Below, one piece after another: positions 52,792-61,881 of a stretch of DNA of 64,000 bases; the stretch's first letter is position 1, and every line of letters starts with the position of its first letter. Position numbers and translations under genes: made by a program. Location of the stretch: the NCBI GenBank assembly GCA_017470815.1, contig JAFUXT010000003.1:1-64000 (forward strand), written 5' to 3'. The DNA comes from a bacterium (lineage in GTDB: Bacteria; Cyanobacteriota; Vampirovibrionia; Gastranaerophilales; Gastranaerophilaceae). The notes under the pieces were generated by a model. That model made no database searches and was not told the origin of the DNA. It saw nothing but the letters and a program-made list of their open reading frames with translations.

Positions 52792-54393
52792 ATGGAAACT
52801 TATGGTATTGAAAAATTAGGTATCACTTCTCCATCAGCAGTTCACAGAAATTGGACCCCGGCTCAGTTAACTGAAGCAGCATTAAGACGCGGAGAAGGTA
52901 CATTAGCAAACAATGGTGCGCTTGTTGTTACAACAGGTAAATATACAGGTCGTTCACCTAAAGACAAATTTATTGTTGATACTCCGTCAATTCATGATGA
53001 TATTGCATGGGGTAAAGTAAACAGACCGATTTCAAGAGAAGCATTTAATTCAATTAAATCAAAAATGATTGATTATTTAAATGGTAAAGAAGTATTTATT
53101 TTTGACGGTTTTGCAGGTGCAGATAAAAAATACACTCAAAAATTCAGAGTAATAAACGAAATGGCATCTCAAAATATGTTCATTCACCAGTTGTTAATCA
53201 GACCGACTGAAGAAGAATTAGCATCTTACGGTGAAGCGGATTATACAATTATTTGTGCCCCTGGCTTTAAATGTAATCCTGAAGTTGACGGAACAAATTC
53301 TGAAGCATGTATCGCTATTGACTATGAAGCACACATGATTATCATTGCAGGGAGTCAATATTCAGGCGAAATCAAAAAATCTGTTTTTGCTACAATGAAC
53401 TATGTAATGACTAAGAAAAATGTTCTTCCGATGCACTGCAGTGCAAATATGGATCCGCAAACTCATGAAACAGCAGTTTTCTTTGGTCTTTCAGGTACAG
53501 GTAAAACAACATTATCTGCTGACCCTTCAAGAAAATTAATCGGTGATGATGAACACGGTTGGTCACCTGACGGTGTATTCAACTTTGAAGGCGGATGTTA
53601 TGCAAAATGTATCAACTTAACAGAGGAAAATGAACCTGATATTTATAATGCTATCAAATTCGGTTCATTGGTTGAAAATGTAATTATGAATCCTGAAACA
53701 AGAGAACTTGATTTTGCTGACGGTTCATTAACAGAAAACACTCGTGTAGGTTACCCTGTTAATTACATCAACAATGCTGCTATTCCTTCAATGGGCGGAA
53801 TACCAAAAGTTGTTGTATTCTTGACTGCTGATGCGTTTGGCGTATTGCCTCCAATCTCAAGATTAGACAAAAACGCTGCAATGTACCACTTTGTAACAGG
53901 CTTTACATCTAAACTTGCAGGTACTGAAAGAGGAATTACAGAACCTGTTCCTACATTCTCAACATTATTCGGTGAACCGTTTATGCCTATGGATGCAAGT
54001 GTTTACGCTAAAATGTTAGGTGACAAATTAGACCAATATGGTACTAAAGTTTACTTAGTAAACACAGGCTGGGCAGGCGGAAGTGCATCTTCAGGTGCTA
54101 AGAGAATGAAACTTGCTTACACAAGAGCAATGGTTACTGCAGCATTGAACGGATCATTTGACAATGTTGAATTCAAACATCATGATGTCTTCAATGTTGA
54201 TTATCCGACATCTTGTCCGAATGTTCCTGATGAAATGCTTGATGCAAGAGGAATGTGGTCTGATAAGGCTGCTTATGATGAAGCGGCTAATAAGTTGGCT
54301 CAAATGTTCAACGATAACTTTACTTCAAAATATCCGAACATGCCATCAGAAATCGTTAATGCAGGCCCAAAGCCATTAAGCACTGTTAGATAA
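52792..54393 (+). CDS. pckA: Phosphoenolpyruvate carboxykinase (ATP)
   Basis: 533 residues, full length. It interconverts oxaloacetate + ATP and PEP + CO2; in fermenters it often runs toward oxaloacetate. Motifs: RSPKDKF, MHCSANMD, the kinase-1a loop FGLSGTGKTTLSADPSR, IGDDEHGWS and the later FTSKLAGTE. AAGGAGG precedes the ATG. The codon choice is smoother than its neighbours, as expected of a highly expressed gene. A strong terminator follows. Confidence 0.97.
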   Translation: METYGIEKLGITSPSAVHRNWTPAQLTEAALRRGEGTLANNGALVVTTGKYTGRSPKDKFIVDTPSIHDDIAWGKVNRPISREAFNSIKSKMIDYLNGKEVFIFDGFAGADKKYTQKFRVINEMASQNMFIHQLLIRPTEEELASYGEADYTIICAPGFKCNPEVDGTNSEACIAIDYEAHMIIIAGSQYSGEIKKSVFATMNYVMTKKNVLPMHCSANMDPQTHETAVFFGLSGTGKTTLSADPSRKLIGDDEHGWSPDGVFNFEGGCYAKCINLTEENEPDIYNAIKFGSLVENVIMNPETRELDFADGSLTENTRVGYPVNYINNAAIPSMGGIPKVVVFLTADAFGVLPPISRLDKNAAMYHFVTGFTSKLAGTERGITEPVPTFSTLFGEPFMPMDASVYAKMLGDKLDQYGTKVYLVNTGWAGGSASSGAKRMKLAYTRAMVTAALNGSFDNVEFKHHDVFNVDYPTSCPNVPDEMLDARGMWSDKAAYDEAANKLAQMFNDNFTSKYPNMPSEIVNAGPKPLSTVR

Positions 54394-54420
54394 TTTATCT
54401 GATTAGTGCATAGATTTGAA

Positions 54421-54454
54421 AACAAGCCTCCGAAAATTCAGAGGCTTGTTTTTT
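54421..54454 (+). terminator. Rho-independent terminator of pckA
   Basis: Perfect 10-bp stem AACAAGCCTC / GAGGCTTGTT followed by TTTT. Confidence 0.9.
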
Positions 54455-54524
54455 ATATAACTTGTGCATAATTCAGTGTGCTATGAGGTCATCCGTACTC
54501 AGGTATAAATCTCAACCGGAATAA

Positions 54525-55133
54525 TTACAACCAGTCAAGAAGCCTTTTAAATTCCCCAAAATCAAGTTCCATAATCTTCTGCCCAAATTCTTTGACAAGA
54601 AATTCAACCCCTAAATTATAAGTAAGCGGTTCTTGTTTATATCCTGTTTTTTTAAATAATTCTGTTGAAAAAGTTTTGTTTTCCTGATCGTAAACTTCGC
54701 TGTAATTTAATCCCTGTTCAATGCAAAAAGGAACTTTGAGTGTATTTTTTTTGGTATATTCATCTTTATCATAATAAGAAAGTCCAAAAGTTCGGCAAAT
54801 TATCATTCTGTAAGGATAAACACTACATTTGTGGTCAATGAGAAACGGGCATTTGTGCATAAACATTTTGCCTGTAAATTTTGCTTTTTCTTCTTTTAAT
54901 TTTATGGTTTCATCCACAATTTTTTGTTGGGTTTCTCTGTCTAAAGTCATAAAACCTATTTTTAAAAATTCAAATTCAAGTTCGGAACAAGGGTATTCGC
55001 CTTTTTCGCAACAAAATGAACAACCTTCTTTGCAGTGAATATACTCTTTTTGATTTTCAAAATGAGCATTTATTCTCTCCATGATTACTCTCATAAATTG
55101 GTAAAATTTGTCCATTCTTTCCTGTTCGACCAT
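54525..55133 (-). CDS. YkgJ-type cysteine cluster protein
   Basis: 202 residues. Cysteine pattern CKEGCSFCCEKGEYPCSELE and later HKCPFLIDHKCSVYPYRMIICRTFG matches the YkgJ/Fe-S oxidoreductase-like (zinc or iron chelating) family. The metal and reaction are not established for most members. A second in-frame ATG at 55115 has a good AGGA box and could be the true start. It starts two bases after the stop of the upstream membrane-protein gene. Confidence 0.82.
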   Translation of the reverse strand: MVEQERMDKFYQFMRVIMERINAHFENQKEYIHCKEGCSFCCEKGEYPCSELEFEFLKIGFMTLDRETQQKIVDETIKLKEEKAKFTGKMFMHKCPFLIDHKCSVYPYRMIICRTFGLSYYDKDEYTKKNTLKVPFCIEQGLNYSEVYDQENKTFSTELFKKTGYKQEPLTYNLGVEFLVKEFGQKIMELDFGEFKRLLDWL

Positions 55134-55135
55134 AT

Positions 55136-55813
55136 TTAATAGTGCCTTTCTCCCGAAAATACATTGTAAAATAACATGATAGTCAAAATTCCGATTACAC
55201 CGTAAATTTTAAAATTTAGTACTATAACAGTAACCATAATTCCGATAATAAGCATGATAAATGCCATTTTGAGATAGCGTTTCATTTTTTCTTTTTTTTG
55301 TTCTTCCAAATATTTTTGTGCCATTTTTTCTATATTTGACTGAACTTTTGCTTTTTCTTCGGTTTCTTCAGTTATGATATTGGAATTTTTTAATTCTTCA
55401 ACGGCATCATTATAGGTTCTTGTAACATATCTTTCGATTATGCTTAAAACAACATTATCAGGAGCATTATTTTGGATACATGCAAACATAACTTCCCACA
55501 TTGTGTACCAAATTTTCTGCATAACAATTTTCCAGTACTTTGCAGGAATACCTGAACGGAAAAGGTCAATTTCTTTATGGAATGACCATTCTGCCATTAT
55601 TTGAATAAAGGTGCATTGTCTTTCAAAATCCAAAGTCTGAAAAACTTTATCTTCCTGCATAGAGCGGGCAAGAAGCATAGTCGAACGTCTGATATTGTTA
55701 ATCAGATAATCCCGCTGAAGTTTGTTTACATCTTCGGGAAGTCCAGGTGCAATCTGCTTTATCATATTTTCAATATATATAATATATTTGCGTTCAACTT
55801 TTATTTCTTCCAT
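55136..55813 (-). CDS. Helical protein with two C-terminal membrane helices
   Basis: 225 residues, not recognised. ~165 helical cytoplasmic residues (HKEIDLFRSGIPAKYWKIVMQKIWYTMWEVMFACIQ) lead to a charged coiled coil (KVQSNIEKMAQKYLEEQKKEKMKRY), then two membrane spans (AFIMLIIGIMVTVIVLNF and GVIGILTIMLFYNVF). Cotranscribed with the YkgJ-like gene. Confidence 0.65.
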   Translation of the reverse strand: MEEIKVERKYIIYIENMIKQIAPGLPEDVNKLQRDYLINNIRRSTMLLARSMQEDKVFQTLDFERQCTFIQIMAEWSFHKEIDLFRSGIPAKYWKIVMQKIWYTMWEVMFACIQNNAPDNVVLSIIERYVTRTYNDAVEELKNSNIITEETEEKAKVQSNIEKMAQKYLEEQKKEKMKRYLKMAFIMLIIGIMVTVIVLNFKIYGVIGILTIMLFYNVFSGERHY

Positions 55814-55950
55814 TCTGATATTATAGATGAGAAAATCGAATAATTTGTCATATAGATAGAGTAAATATAAAAAATTAAAAAAACTTGAATAATGACTTTG
55901 TCTGTGTTAGGATTTTGTTTAAAGTTACAGACATTGCGGAGAGGTACTAA

Positions 55951-56661
55951 ATGAAAAGTTCTACAATCAGAAGATCCGCTCTTTCTAAAGAGTCTATGGA
56001 TGTTATTGAAAATCTTGCAAATGAAACACAGACAGATTATTCCCAAAGTTCGGAGCAAAACAGTGATTATACTCCAAGTGAATATTACAGAGAAACTGAC
56101 AATCGTTCTGATAACAAATCAAAAGAAATCGATTTGTTGTGGCAAACTTTTAAATCTGCACAATTTAACACAAAATCACCTATTATGCATTGGATAGGCG
56201 GATTTATTTTAGGTGTTATGACAACGATTGTGATTATTTCTCTTTGGGGGATGTTTGTTGCGAATTCGGATAATACGGCTCTTAAAAATAAAATGCCGAT
56301 TTTGAGTACAACTACAGAAACACAAAAAATTGAAGATGATGTTAATGAAGTTTCATCAATGACCGATGAACAAAACATTCCGACAGAGGAAGTTGATACT
56401 CCAACGGTTATTACTGAAGAAAAAGTTACGGAAAATAAAAAATCTCATAAAGTATCTAAAGAAGAAAAAAACGAAGCCAAAACACCGGTTAAAACTAAAA
56501 AATATATTATTAAAGACGGTGATACGGTTGAAGCAATTATAAAACGTAACTACGGTTCATATACCCCTGAAAGAGCCGAAGCGATTATGAGAGCGAACAA
56601 TTTAAAAGATTTAGACCATATAAGTATCGATCAGGAACTTCTTTTACCTATCGAAAAATAG
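55951..56661 (+). CDS. LysM-domain protein with internal membrane helix
   Basis: 236 residues. A polar cytoplasmic N-terminus (~80 residues), a membrane helix (IGGFILGVMTTIVIISLWGMFV, ~90-112), an acidic/Lys linker, and a C-terminal LysM (KYIIKDGDTVEAIIKRNYGSYTPERAEAIMRANNL...IDQELLLPI). LysM binds glycan of peptidoglycan, so this type II protein bridges inner membrane and wall. GAGAGG precedes the ATG. The GH13 gene follows after 9 bp. Confidence 0.85.
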   Translation: MKSSTIRRSALSKESMDVIENLANETQTDYSQSSEQNSDYTPSEYYRETDNRSDNKSKEIDLLWQTFKSAQFNTKSPIMHWIGGFILGVMTTIVIISLWGMFVANSDNTALKNKMPILSTTTETQKIEDDVNEVSSMTDEQNIPTEEVDTPTVITEEKVTENKKSHKVSKEEKNEAKTPVKTKKYIIKDGDTVEAIIKRNYGSYTPERAEAIMRANNLKDLDHISIDQELLLPIEK

Positions 56662-56670
56662 GAGTTTAAA

Positions 56671-58188
56671 ATGAAGAAACTTCTTTTAACGTTGTTAATG
56701 TTATCACTTCCTTGTGCTGTTTTTGCTCAAGGTGAGTGGAAAAATGATTTGCGTTCAAAATTTCTTAATAACGAAACGATTATTATGGAAATTAATATGC
56801 GTTCTTTTAATTCGCAGGATTTAGACGGTGACGGTTTTATCAATGAAGATTTGGGTGAAGTCAGAGGTACTTTTGTCAATGGTGTTGAAAGACTTGATGA
56901 AATAAAAAATCTCGGAGTAAACACACTGCATATTTTACCGATTACCCCGACAGGAAAACTAAAATCTCTCGGTACGGCGGGAAGTCTTTATGCTGCTTCA
57001 GATTTCAAATCTCTGAATAAAGATTTATATGAAAAAAATTCTAAATTAACATTTGAAGAACAAGCCAAAAATTTTATTGATGAAGCGCATAAAAGAGGAA
57101 TTAGAATTATCGTTGATATTCCTGCGTGCGGAAGTTACGATTTGTTTTTACAAAGACCGGATTTATTTGTGACAAATTCCTCGGGTGAACCTATTGTGCC
57201 TTCAGATTGGACTGATGTAAGACTTTTGGCAACGGGTACGGAAGAAAAAATTGATGTAAATGTATATAGTTTATACAAAGATTTTGTTAAATATATGATA
57301 AATCTTGGTGTTGACGGTATAAGAGCAGATGTTGCGCACTCAAAAACTATGGCTTTCTGGAAAGAACTTATCGCTTATTCACGAAAAAATGACCCTGAAT
57401 TTATGTGGCTTGCCGAAGTTTCTGAAAGTTGGAATGAACCTGTATCTTCTTATGGTGTTTTTACCCCTTATGACAAACTTTTAGAAGCGGGTTTTGACGG
57501 ATATTACGGTTCATTTTTTAACATAAAAGATTGGAAAAATGCCAATGAATTTTATAATCAAATTTCATTCACTCTTAATGAACTTAAAAAATTTAACGGC
57601 TCAAAAGCGGTAATCGGAAGTTTTACAACTCATGATGAAGTCAGTCCGATATTACTGAAAGGTCCTGCTCTGAGTGATATGATAATTTGGCTAAATGCAA
57701 CTTTGCCTGTTAATTCTTATTTTGTTGATGGATTTCAAACAGGCGACGATTACAAATATTTGATGGGGAATAAACCTGCCTCGAATACAAATACGGATGA
57801 TGATATTTATTTTACTCACAGGGGTAAAATTGATATATTCAATCTTTCCCGTAAACCAGGCGGGAATAATACTTATTTGAAAAATGATTTTATATTGGGA
57901 AATGATGTTAAAAAAAGTCTTGTGTCAATTTTGAATGAAGGGAATTTTACACCTCTTAAGACAAAAAATTCAAAAGTTTTTGCATACACCCTCGGTAATC
58001 TTGATAAGAGGGTTCTTGTTGCAGGGAATCTTAATTTTAGCGAAAATGAAAAAGCAACAATTATTATACCAAAGTATAAAAAAAATAATGTTTTACCGAT
58101 AAAAGTTACTCAGGTTCCGACGATAAAACATGGCAAAATTCAGATGAATTTGCAATCAGGCGAGATTGTTGTGTTGATTTTGAATTAG
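56671..58188 (+). CDS. Secreted alpha-amylase family (GH13) enzyme
   Basis: 505 residues with signal peptide MKKLLLTLLMLSLPCAVFA. TIM-barrel glycosidase motifs: nucleophile Asp in GIRADVAHS, acid/base Glu in WLAEVSE, and stabilising His-Asp in FTTHDEVS. Region I, usually DxxxNH, reads IVDIPACGSYD, so the substrate-binding His is missing. An EF-hand-like loop DLDGDGFINED (~residues 50-60) probably binds calcium. It acts on alpha-glucans or related sugars outside the cytoplasm. TAGGAG precedes the ATG; it follows the LysM gene. Confidence 0.88.
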   Translation: MKKLLLTLLMLSLPCAVFAQGEWKNDLRSKFLNNETIIMEINMRSFNSQDLDGDGFINEDLGEVRGTFVNGVERLDEIKNLGVNTLHILPITPTGKLKSLGTAGSLYAASDFKSLNKDLYEKNSKLTFEEQAKNFIDEAHKRGIRIIVDIPACGSYDLFLQRPDLFVTNSSGEPIVPSDWTDVRLLATGTEEKIDVNVYSLYKDFVKYMINLGVDGIRADVAHSKTMAFWKELIAYSRKNDPEFMWLAEVSESWNEPVSSYGVFTPYDKLLEAGFDGYYGSFFNIKDWKNANEFYNQISFTLNELKKFNGSKAVIGSFTTHDEVSPILLKGPALSDMIIWLNATLPVNSYFVDGFQTGDDYKYLMGNKPASNTNTDDDIYFTHRGKIDIFNLSRKPGGNNTYLKNDFILGNDVKKSLVSILNEGNFTPLKTKNSKVFAYTLGNLDKRVLVAGNLNFSENEKATIIIPKYKKNNVLPIKVTQVPTIKHGKIQMNLQSGEIVVLILN

Positions 58189-59417
58189 TTTGTATATTTT
58201 TTCCCGATGAGTTCATCAGGCAAAAATTGTTGTTCAATATCAGGCGCATTGTGGGTATAGACATAACCTATCCCAAAACCGTAATTTTTGGCATCTTTAT
58301 AATGAGCATCTCTCAAATGCATTGGCGGCGGATAATCTTTACCGCTTGAAATATCACTCAAAGCACCATCAATAGCCATAATTGTTTCATTTGATTTTTT
58401 TGCTCTTGCTACATAAATTACTGCCTGTGCAAGCGGTATTCTGCCTTCCGGCAAACCCAAAAGTTCAACTGCTTTATAGGCATTTACGGCAACATTGAGG
58501 GCATTAGGGTCGGCATTGCCGACATCTTCTGATGCGCACACAATTAATCGTCTTGCAATAAATCTTGGATCCTCGCCTGCTGTTATCATTTTGGCAAGAT
58601 AATAAATTGCAGCATCAGGGTCGCTTCCTCTGAGGCTTTTTTGAAATGCAGAAGCACAATCATAATGTTCTTGTTGCGAATATCTTGTATTCCTTTGCTG
58701 ACAAATTTCTTCTATTGTTTTAACAGATAAAAACCTTTTTCCGTCTTTTAAATCACTTGCAAAATAGGCATTTTCAACTATATTGAGCGCATATCTTGCA
58801 TCCCCTCTTGCAAGGTTTATAATAAAATCTAATACTCCGCTTTCGCAGTCCATTTGGGAATAAGTTTTTGCAAGATAACCAAACCCTTTTTTGATAATAC
58901 TTGCCATACTCTCATCATCAATAGAATTTAGCCTTATAACCTGAACTCTTGATAAAAGTGCAGGAACAACCTGAAAAGACGGATTTTCGGTCGTTGAACC
59001 GATTAAAAACAGTGTTCCGTTTTCAAGATGGGGTAAAAGTGCATCCTGCTGAGTCTTTGAATAACGATGAATTTCGTCAATAAAAAGAATTGTTTTTTGT
59101 CCTGCACGCAGACATTCTTTTGCTTTTTCAACGGCATCTTTAATATCTTTTACGCCTGAAGTTACGGCTGAAATTTCAATAAAATTTGCGTTTGTTTTAG
59201 TCGCAATTAGTCTTGCTAAAGTTGTTTTTCCGCACCCCGGAGTTCCCCAAAAAATCAGGGAAAATAATCTGTTTGTTTTTAGCAAATTTAACAGGGGGCT
59301 TTTGGGGGAAATAACATTACTCTGTCCTAAAAAATCTTCAATAGTTTTGGGGCGGAGTATTTCTGCAAGCGGTGTTTGCTTTGTTTGATTTTCAAGTTCC
59401 GTAAATAAGTTATTCAT
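58185..59417 (-). CDS. rarA: Replication-associated recombination protein RarA (MgsA)
   Basis: 410 residues. AAA+ clamp-loader-like ATPase: LRPKTIEDFLGQ at the start, Walker A GTPGCGKTT, Walker B LFIDEIHR, sensor GSTTENPSF, and the RarA C-terminal part SLRGSDPDAAIYYLAKMI and DVGNADPNAL. It acts at stalled replication forks with SSB. Minus-strand TGC-TAACAT ends six bases before the ATG, giving the leaderless geometry. The stop shares TTAG with the GH13 gene. Confidence 0.95.
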   Translation of the reverse strand: MNNLFTELENQTKQTPLAEILRPKTIEDFLGQSNVISPKSPLLNLLKTNRLFSLIFWGTPGCGKTTLARLIATKTNANFIEISAVTSGVKDIKDAVEKAKECLRAGQKTILFIDEIHRYSKTQQDALLPHLENGTLFLIGSTTENPSFQVVPALLSRVQVIRLNSIDDESMASIIKKGFGYLAKTYSQMDCESGVLDFIINLARGDARYALNIVENAYFASDLKDGKRFLSVKTIEEICQQRNTRYSQQEHYDCASAFQKSLRGSDPDAAIYYLAKMITAGEDPRFIARRLIVCASEDVGNADPNALNVAVNAYKAVELLGLPEGRIPLAQAVIYVARAKKSNETIMAIDGALSDISSGKDYPPPMHLRDAHYKDAKNYGFGIGYVYTHNAPDIEQQFLPDELIGKKYTN

Positions 59418-59423
59418 AGTATA

Positions 59424-59432
59424 ATGTTAGCA
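59424..59432 (-). promoter_or_regulatory. Extended -10 box of rarA (leaderless geometry)
   Basis: Minus-strand TGC-TAACAT, TATACT, ATG. Confidence 0.5.
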
Positions 59433-59447
59433 TAGTAAAATGCAAAT

Positions 59448-59528
59448 GTCATCCTGAACTTGTTTCAGGATCTAACATATACCGTATTGTGCGAAATATG
59501 CGAGATGCTGAAATAAATTCAGCATGAC
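59448..59528. repeat. Dispersed repeat R3 with GTCAT/ATGAC ends
   Basis: GTCATCCTGAACTTGTTTCA plus GGATCT at one end and GATGCTGAAATAAATTCAGC plus ATGAC at the other. The two end hairpins form an imperfect overall inverted repeat. Confidence 0.75.
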
Positions 59529-59553
59529 AATAAAGGTAAATTATGTAAAAATT

Positions 59554-59609
59554 ACGTCATTCAGAGCAGAGCGTGGAATCTTCGTAATTTTTGCCCCTCT
59601 GAATGACGT
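59554..59609. repeat. Dispersed inverted repeat with 13-bp arms
   Basis: ACGTCATTCAGAG and CTCTGAATGACGT are perfect arms around a 30-base loop. It lies just before the ribosome-binding site of the binding-protein gene. Confidence 0.75.
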
Positions 59610-59620
59610 AAAGGGAAATT

Positions 59621-60805
59621 ATGAACAGAAAAATTTTTACTATAATATTTATAACATTCTTAATAATAACAGGCATATTTTTTATCTTCAAAAAAACACC
59701 CTCAAATAATGAAGTAGTTTTTTGGACTTTGCAGATGAGCGATTTTGCGCCGTACATAAATGGGGTTATAAGTGATTTTGAAAAAGAAAATCCTGATATA
59801 AAAATTAAATGGGTAGATGTTCCATTCTCGGAAGGCGAAAAGCGCACTCTTGCCTCTGTTTTGAGTGATAATCCACCGGATTTGGTTAATCTTAATCCTG
59901 ATTTTAGTGCAACTTTGGCTCATAAAGGCGCACTTTGGGAAATTCAAAAAAGCGAATTAAGTCAATTTAATGAAGAAATTCTTAAATCACTTGAAACAGA
60001 CGGAAAAATGTTTTCAATCCCTTGGTATGCAACAAGTGCAATTACTATTTATAATAGGGATTTAATTTCATCTGTTCCTAAAACTTATAGGCAGTTATCT
60101 GAAATTGCTCCGCAAATTCGTAAAAAAGGTGCATATATCACTCTGCCAAATATCACAGAAAACGACACAATGCTTAAAATTTTAAATAAATATCCAAAAG
60201 AAAAAAAACAATATGTTTATACTCTGTTCAAAAATCTTTATTCTAACGATTTGATACCAAAAGAAACGGTCACAATGACTTTATCGGAAGCATTAGAAAA
60301 ATATATGTCAGAAAATATTGCACTAATCGGTGCAGGGGCAAATTTTTTGAATATGATAAAAGAAAATGCGCCGCAGACTTATTCAAAAACTGATGTTGCC
60401 GAACAGATTAAAGGGGATTTGGGACAAAATGATTTTTCTTTGATGAATTTTGTTATTCCTTTGAGAGCAAAGCATAAAAAGCAGGCTCTAAAATTTGCTC
60501 TGTTTTTGACGAATGACAAAAACCAATTAGAACTTGCAAAACTAACTAACGTTCTTGCTGTAAATAAACAAACTTTGAATAATGATTTTTACAAAAAATA
60601 TGATAAAAACGATCTTATGGCAAAGGCAAGAGTGATTAGCGCAGGTCAGTTAAACAAACTTCAGCCTGTATTCAGAACGCAAAAAAATCAAAAAGAAGTT
60701 AATAATCTTGTAAATAACGCTGTCCAAAATATACTGTTAAATAAAGGTGAAACAGAAAAAATATTAAAAGAACTTGATAATAATATAAAATTATTAGAAA
60801 AATAA
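59621..60805 (+). CDS. Extracellular sugar-binding protein (family 1)
   Basis: 394 residues. N-terminal hydrophobic segment (IFTIIFITFLIITGIFFIF) without lipobox, so membrane-anchored or cleaved. Features of carbohydrate-binding proteins: VVFWTLQMSDFAPYINGVISDFEKENPDIKIKWVDVPF, DLVNLNPDF, FSIPWYATSAITIYNRDL. It would deliver sugars to an ABC importer; a MalG-type permease is at 43993, 15 kb away. AAAGGG precedes the ATG. Confidence 0.87.
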   Translation: MNRKIFTIIFITFLIITGIFFIFKKTPSNNEVVFWTLQMSDFAPYINGVISDFEKENPDIKIKWVDVPFSEGEKRTLASVLSDNPPDLVNLNPDFSATLAHKGALWEIQKSELSQFNEEILKSLETDGKMFSIPWYATSAITIYNRDLISSVPKTYRQLSEIAPQIRKKGAYITLPNITENDTMLKILNKYPKEKKQYVYTLFKNLYSNDLIPKETVTMTLSEALEKYMSENIALIGAGANFLNMIKENAPQTYSKTDVAEQIKGDLGQNDFSLMNFVIPLRAKHKKQALKFALFLTNDKNQLELAKLTNVLAVNKQTLNNDFYKKYDKNDLMAKARVISAGQLNKLQPVFRTQKNQKEVNNLVNNAVQNILLNKGETEKILKELDNNIKLLEK

Positions 60806-61101
60806 GGTGCAAAAAATTTGCACCCTACATTCTGCAATGTTCCACCCAAAAATTGAAGCAGATTTATGAAATTATAAAAATAATAAAATAAAGGAACTAT
60901 ATAGAATGTATGTTGAGCGTACCTGCTCAACATAATGTCTAAAATAAAAGCGAATTATAAGATTCTGAAACTCTAAACAGGTTTGCAAACAAATACATGT
61001 TCTTGCGAAAAATTGAAGATTCTGAAACAAGTTCAGAATGACAAATTTTTCGGTTCCCTTTGTAAGGTTCAGAATGACATAATTCGCCTATTCTGTAATA
61101 G
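60806..61101. other. Non-coding stretch with hairpins and R3 repeats
   Basis: A GGTGCAAA / TTTGCACC hairpin (60806-60824) overlaps the end of the previous gene's stop region. TGTTGAGC..GCTCAACA lies at 60911-60932. R3-like sequences (AAGATTCTGAAACAAGTTCA, GAATGACA) lie at 61017-61042 and again near 61065-61080. No gene seen. Confidence 0.6.
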
Positions 61102-61377
61102 TTATGCTGCATATTTTGCCGGATTTATGTTCTTCAATTTATCGGCAAGAATGATAATATAATCTACGACTGTTCTTTCAGCATCGGGTTTTGCTTTTGA
61201 TTTTTCGGCAAATGTTTCAATTAGAGTAAAAATAATATTTTTTGCACGATTTACTCCTTCTTCTTTTCTTGGCATAATGCTCTCGCCTAAGGGAACTGCT
61301 TTTGCAATTTTTGGCTGTGGGGCAACGGAACTGACAGCAGACATTGCTGCTTTAACGGGAGAAACACTCATAGACAT
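61102..61377 (-). CDS. Small unknown protein, 91 residues
   Basis: Starts MSMSVSPVKAAMSAVSSVAPQ, with AAAGGTAGG upstream; a longer in-frame ATG at 61419 lacks one. Ala/Ser/Pro-rich start, then a helical domain (NRAKNIIFTLIETFAEKSKAKPDAERTVVDYIIILADKLKNI). Not recognised. Confidence 0.55.
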   Translation of the reverse strand: MSMSVSPVKAAMSAVSSVAPQPKIAKAVPLGESIMPRKEEGVNRAKNIIFTLIETFAEKSKAKPDAERTVVDYIIILADKLKNINPAKYAA

Positions 61378-61518
61378 AATAAGACCTACCTTTCTGAAAC
61401 ATAAAAACCATTTTTCCACTTCACTTAAGTTTTATAAAACATTTTTTTTAAACATTTTGCGCTTTTAAAAAAAATTGTTACAATATTAATAATTCATATA
61501 AATATTTCAGGAGAAGTT

Positions 61519-61881
61519 TTGGATAAAAATATAATAGGTGATGAAAATGTAGTAAGACCTTGGGGATTTTACAGGGTAATTGCGCAGGGTAAAAATTATG
61601 CGTCAAAAGTTATTCATGTTAATGTCGGGCAAAGTCTTTCTGTTCAGTCGCATAATTACAGGGCTGAACACTGGGTTGTCGCAACAGGCAGAGCAAAAGT
61701 TTTGTTAAATGACAAGGAATTTACTTTAAAAGTCGGACAGAGTGTTGATATTCCCGTAAAAGCGATACATTCTCTTGCAAATCCTTATGAAGAAGAACTT
61801 GAAATTATTGAACTTCAGATGGGTGAAATTATATCAGAAGATGATATTACAAGATATTCAGATATTTATGGCAGGGTTTAA
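61519..61881 (+). CDS. Stand-alone mannose-6-phosphate isomerase type II cupin
   Basis: 120 residues, starting at TTG after AGGAGAAG. A single cupin matching the C-terminal domain of ManC/AlgA-type bifunctional enzymes: VRPWGFYRVIAQGKNYASKVIHV, LSVQSHNYRAEHWVVATGRAKV, SVDIPVKAIHSLANP. It probably isomerises mannose-6-phosphate and fructose-6-phosphate, or acts as a sugar-binding cupin. The usual HxH pair reads SHNYRAEH. Confidence 0.85.
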   Translation: MDKNIIGDENVVRPWGFYRVIAQGKNYASKVIHVNVGQSLSVQSHNYRAEHWVVATGRAKVLLNDKEFTLKVGQSVDIPVKAIHSLANPYEEELEIIELQMGEIISEDDITRYSDIYGRV

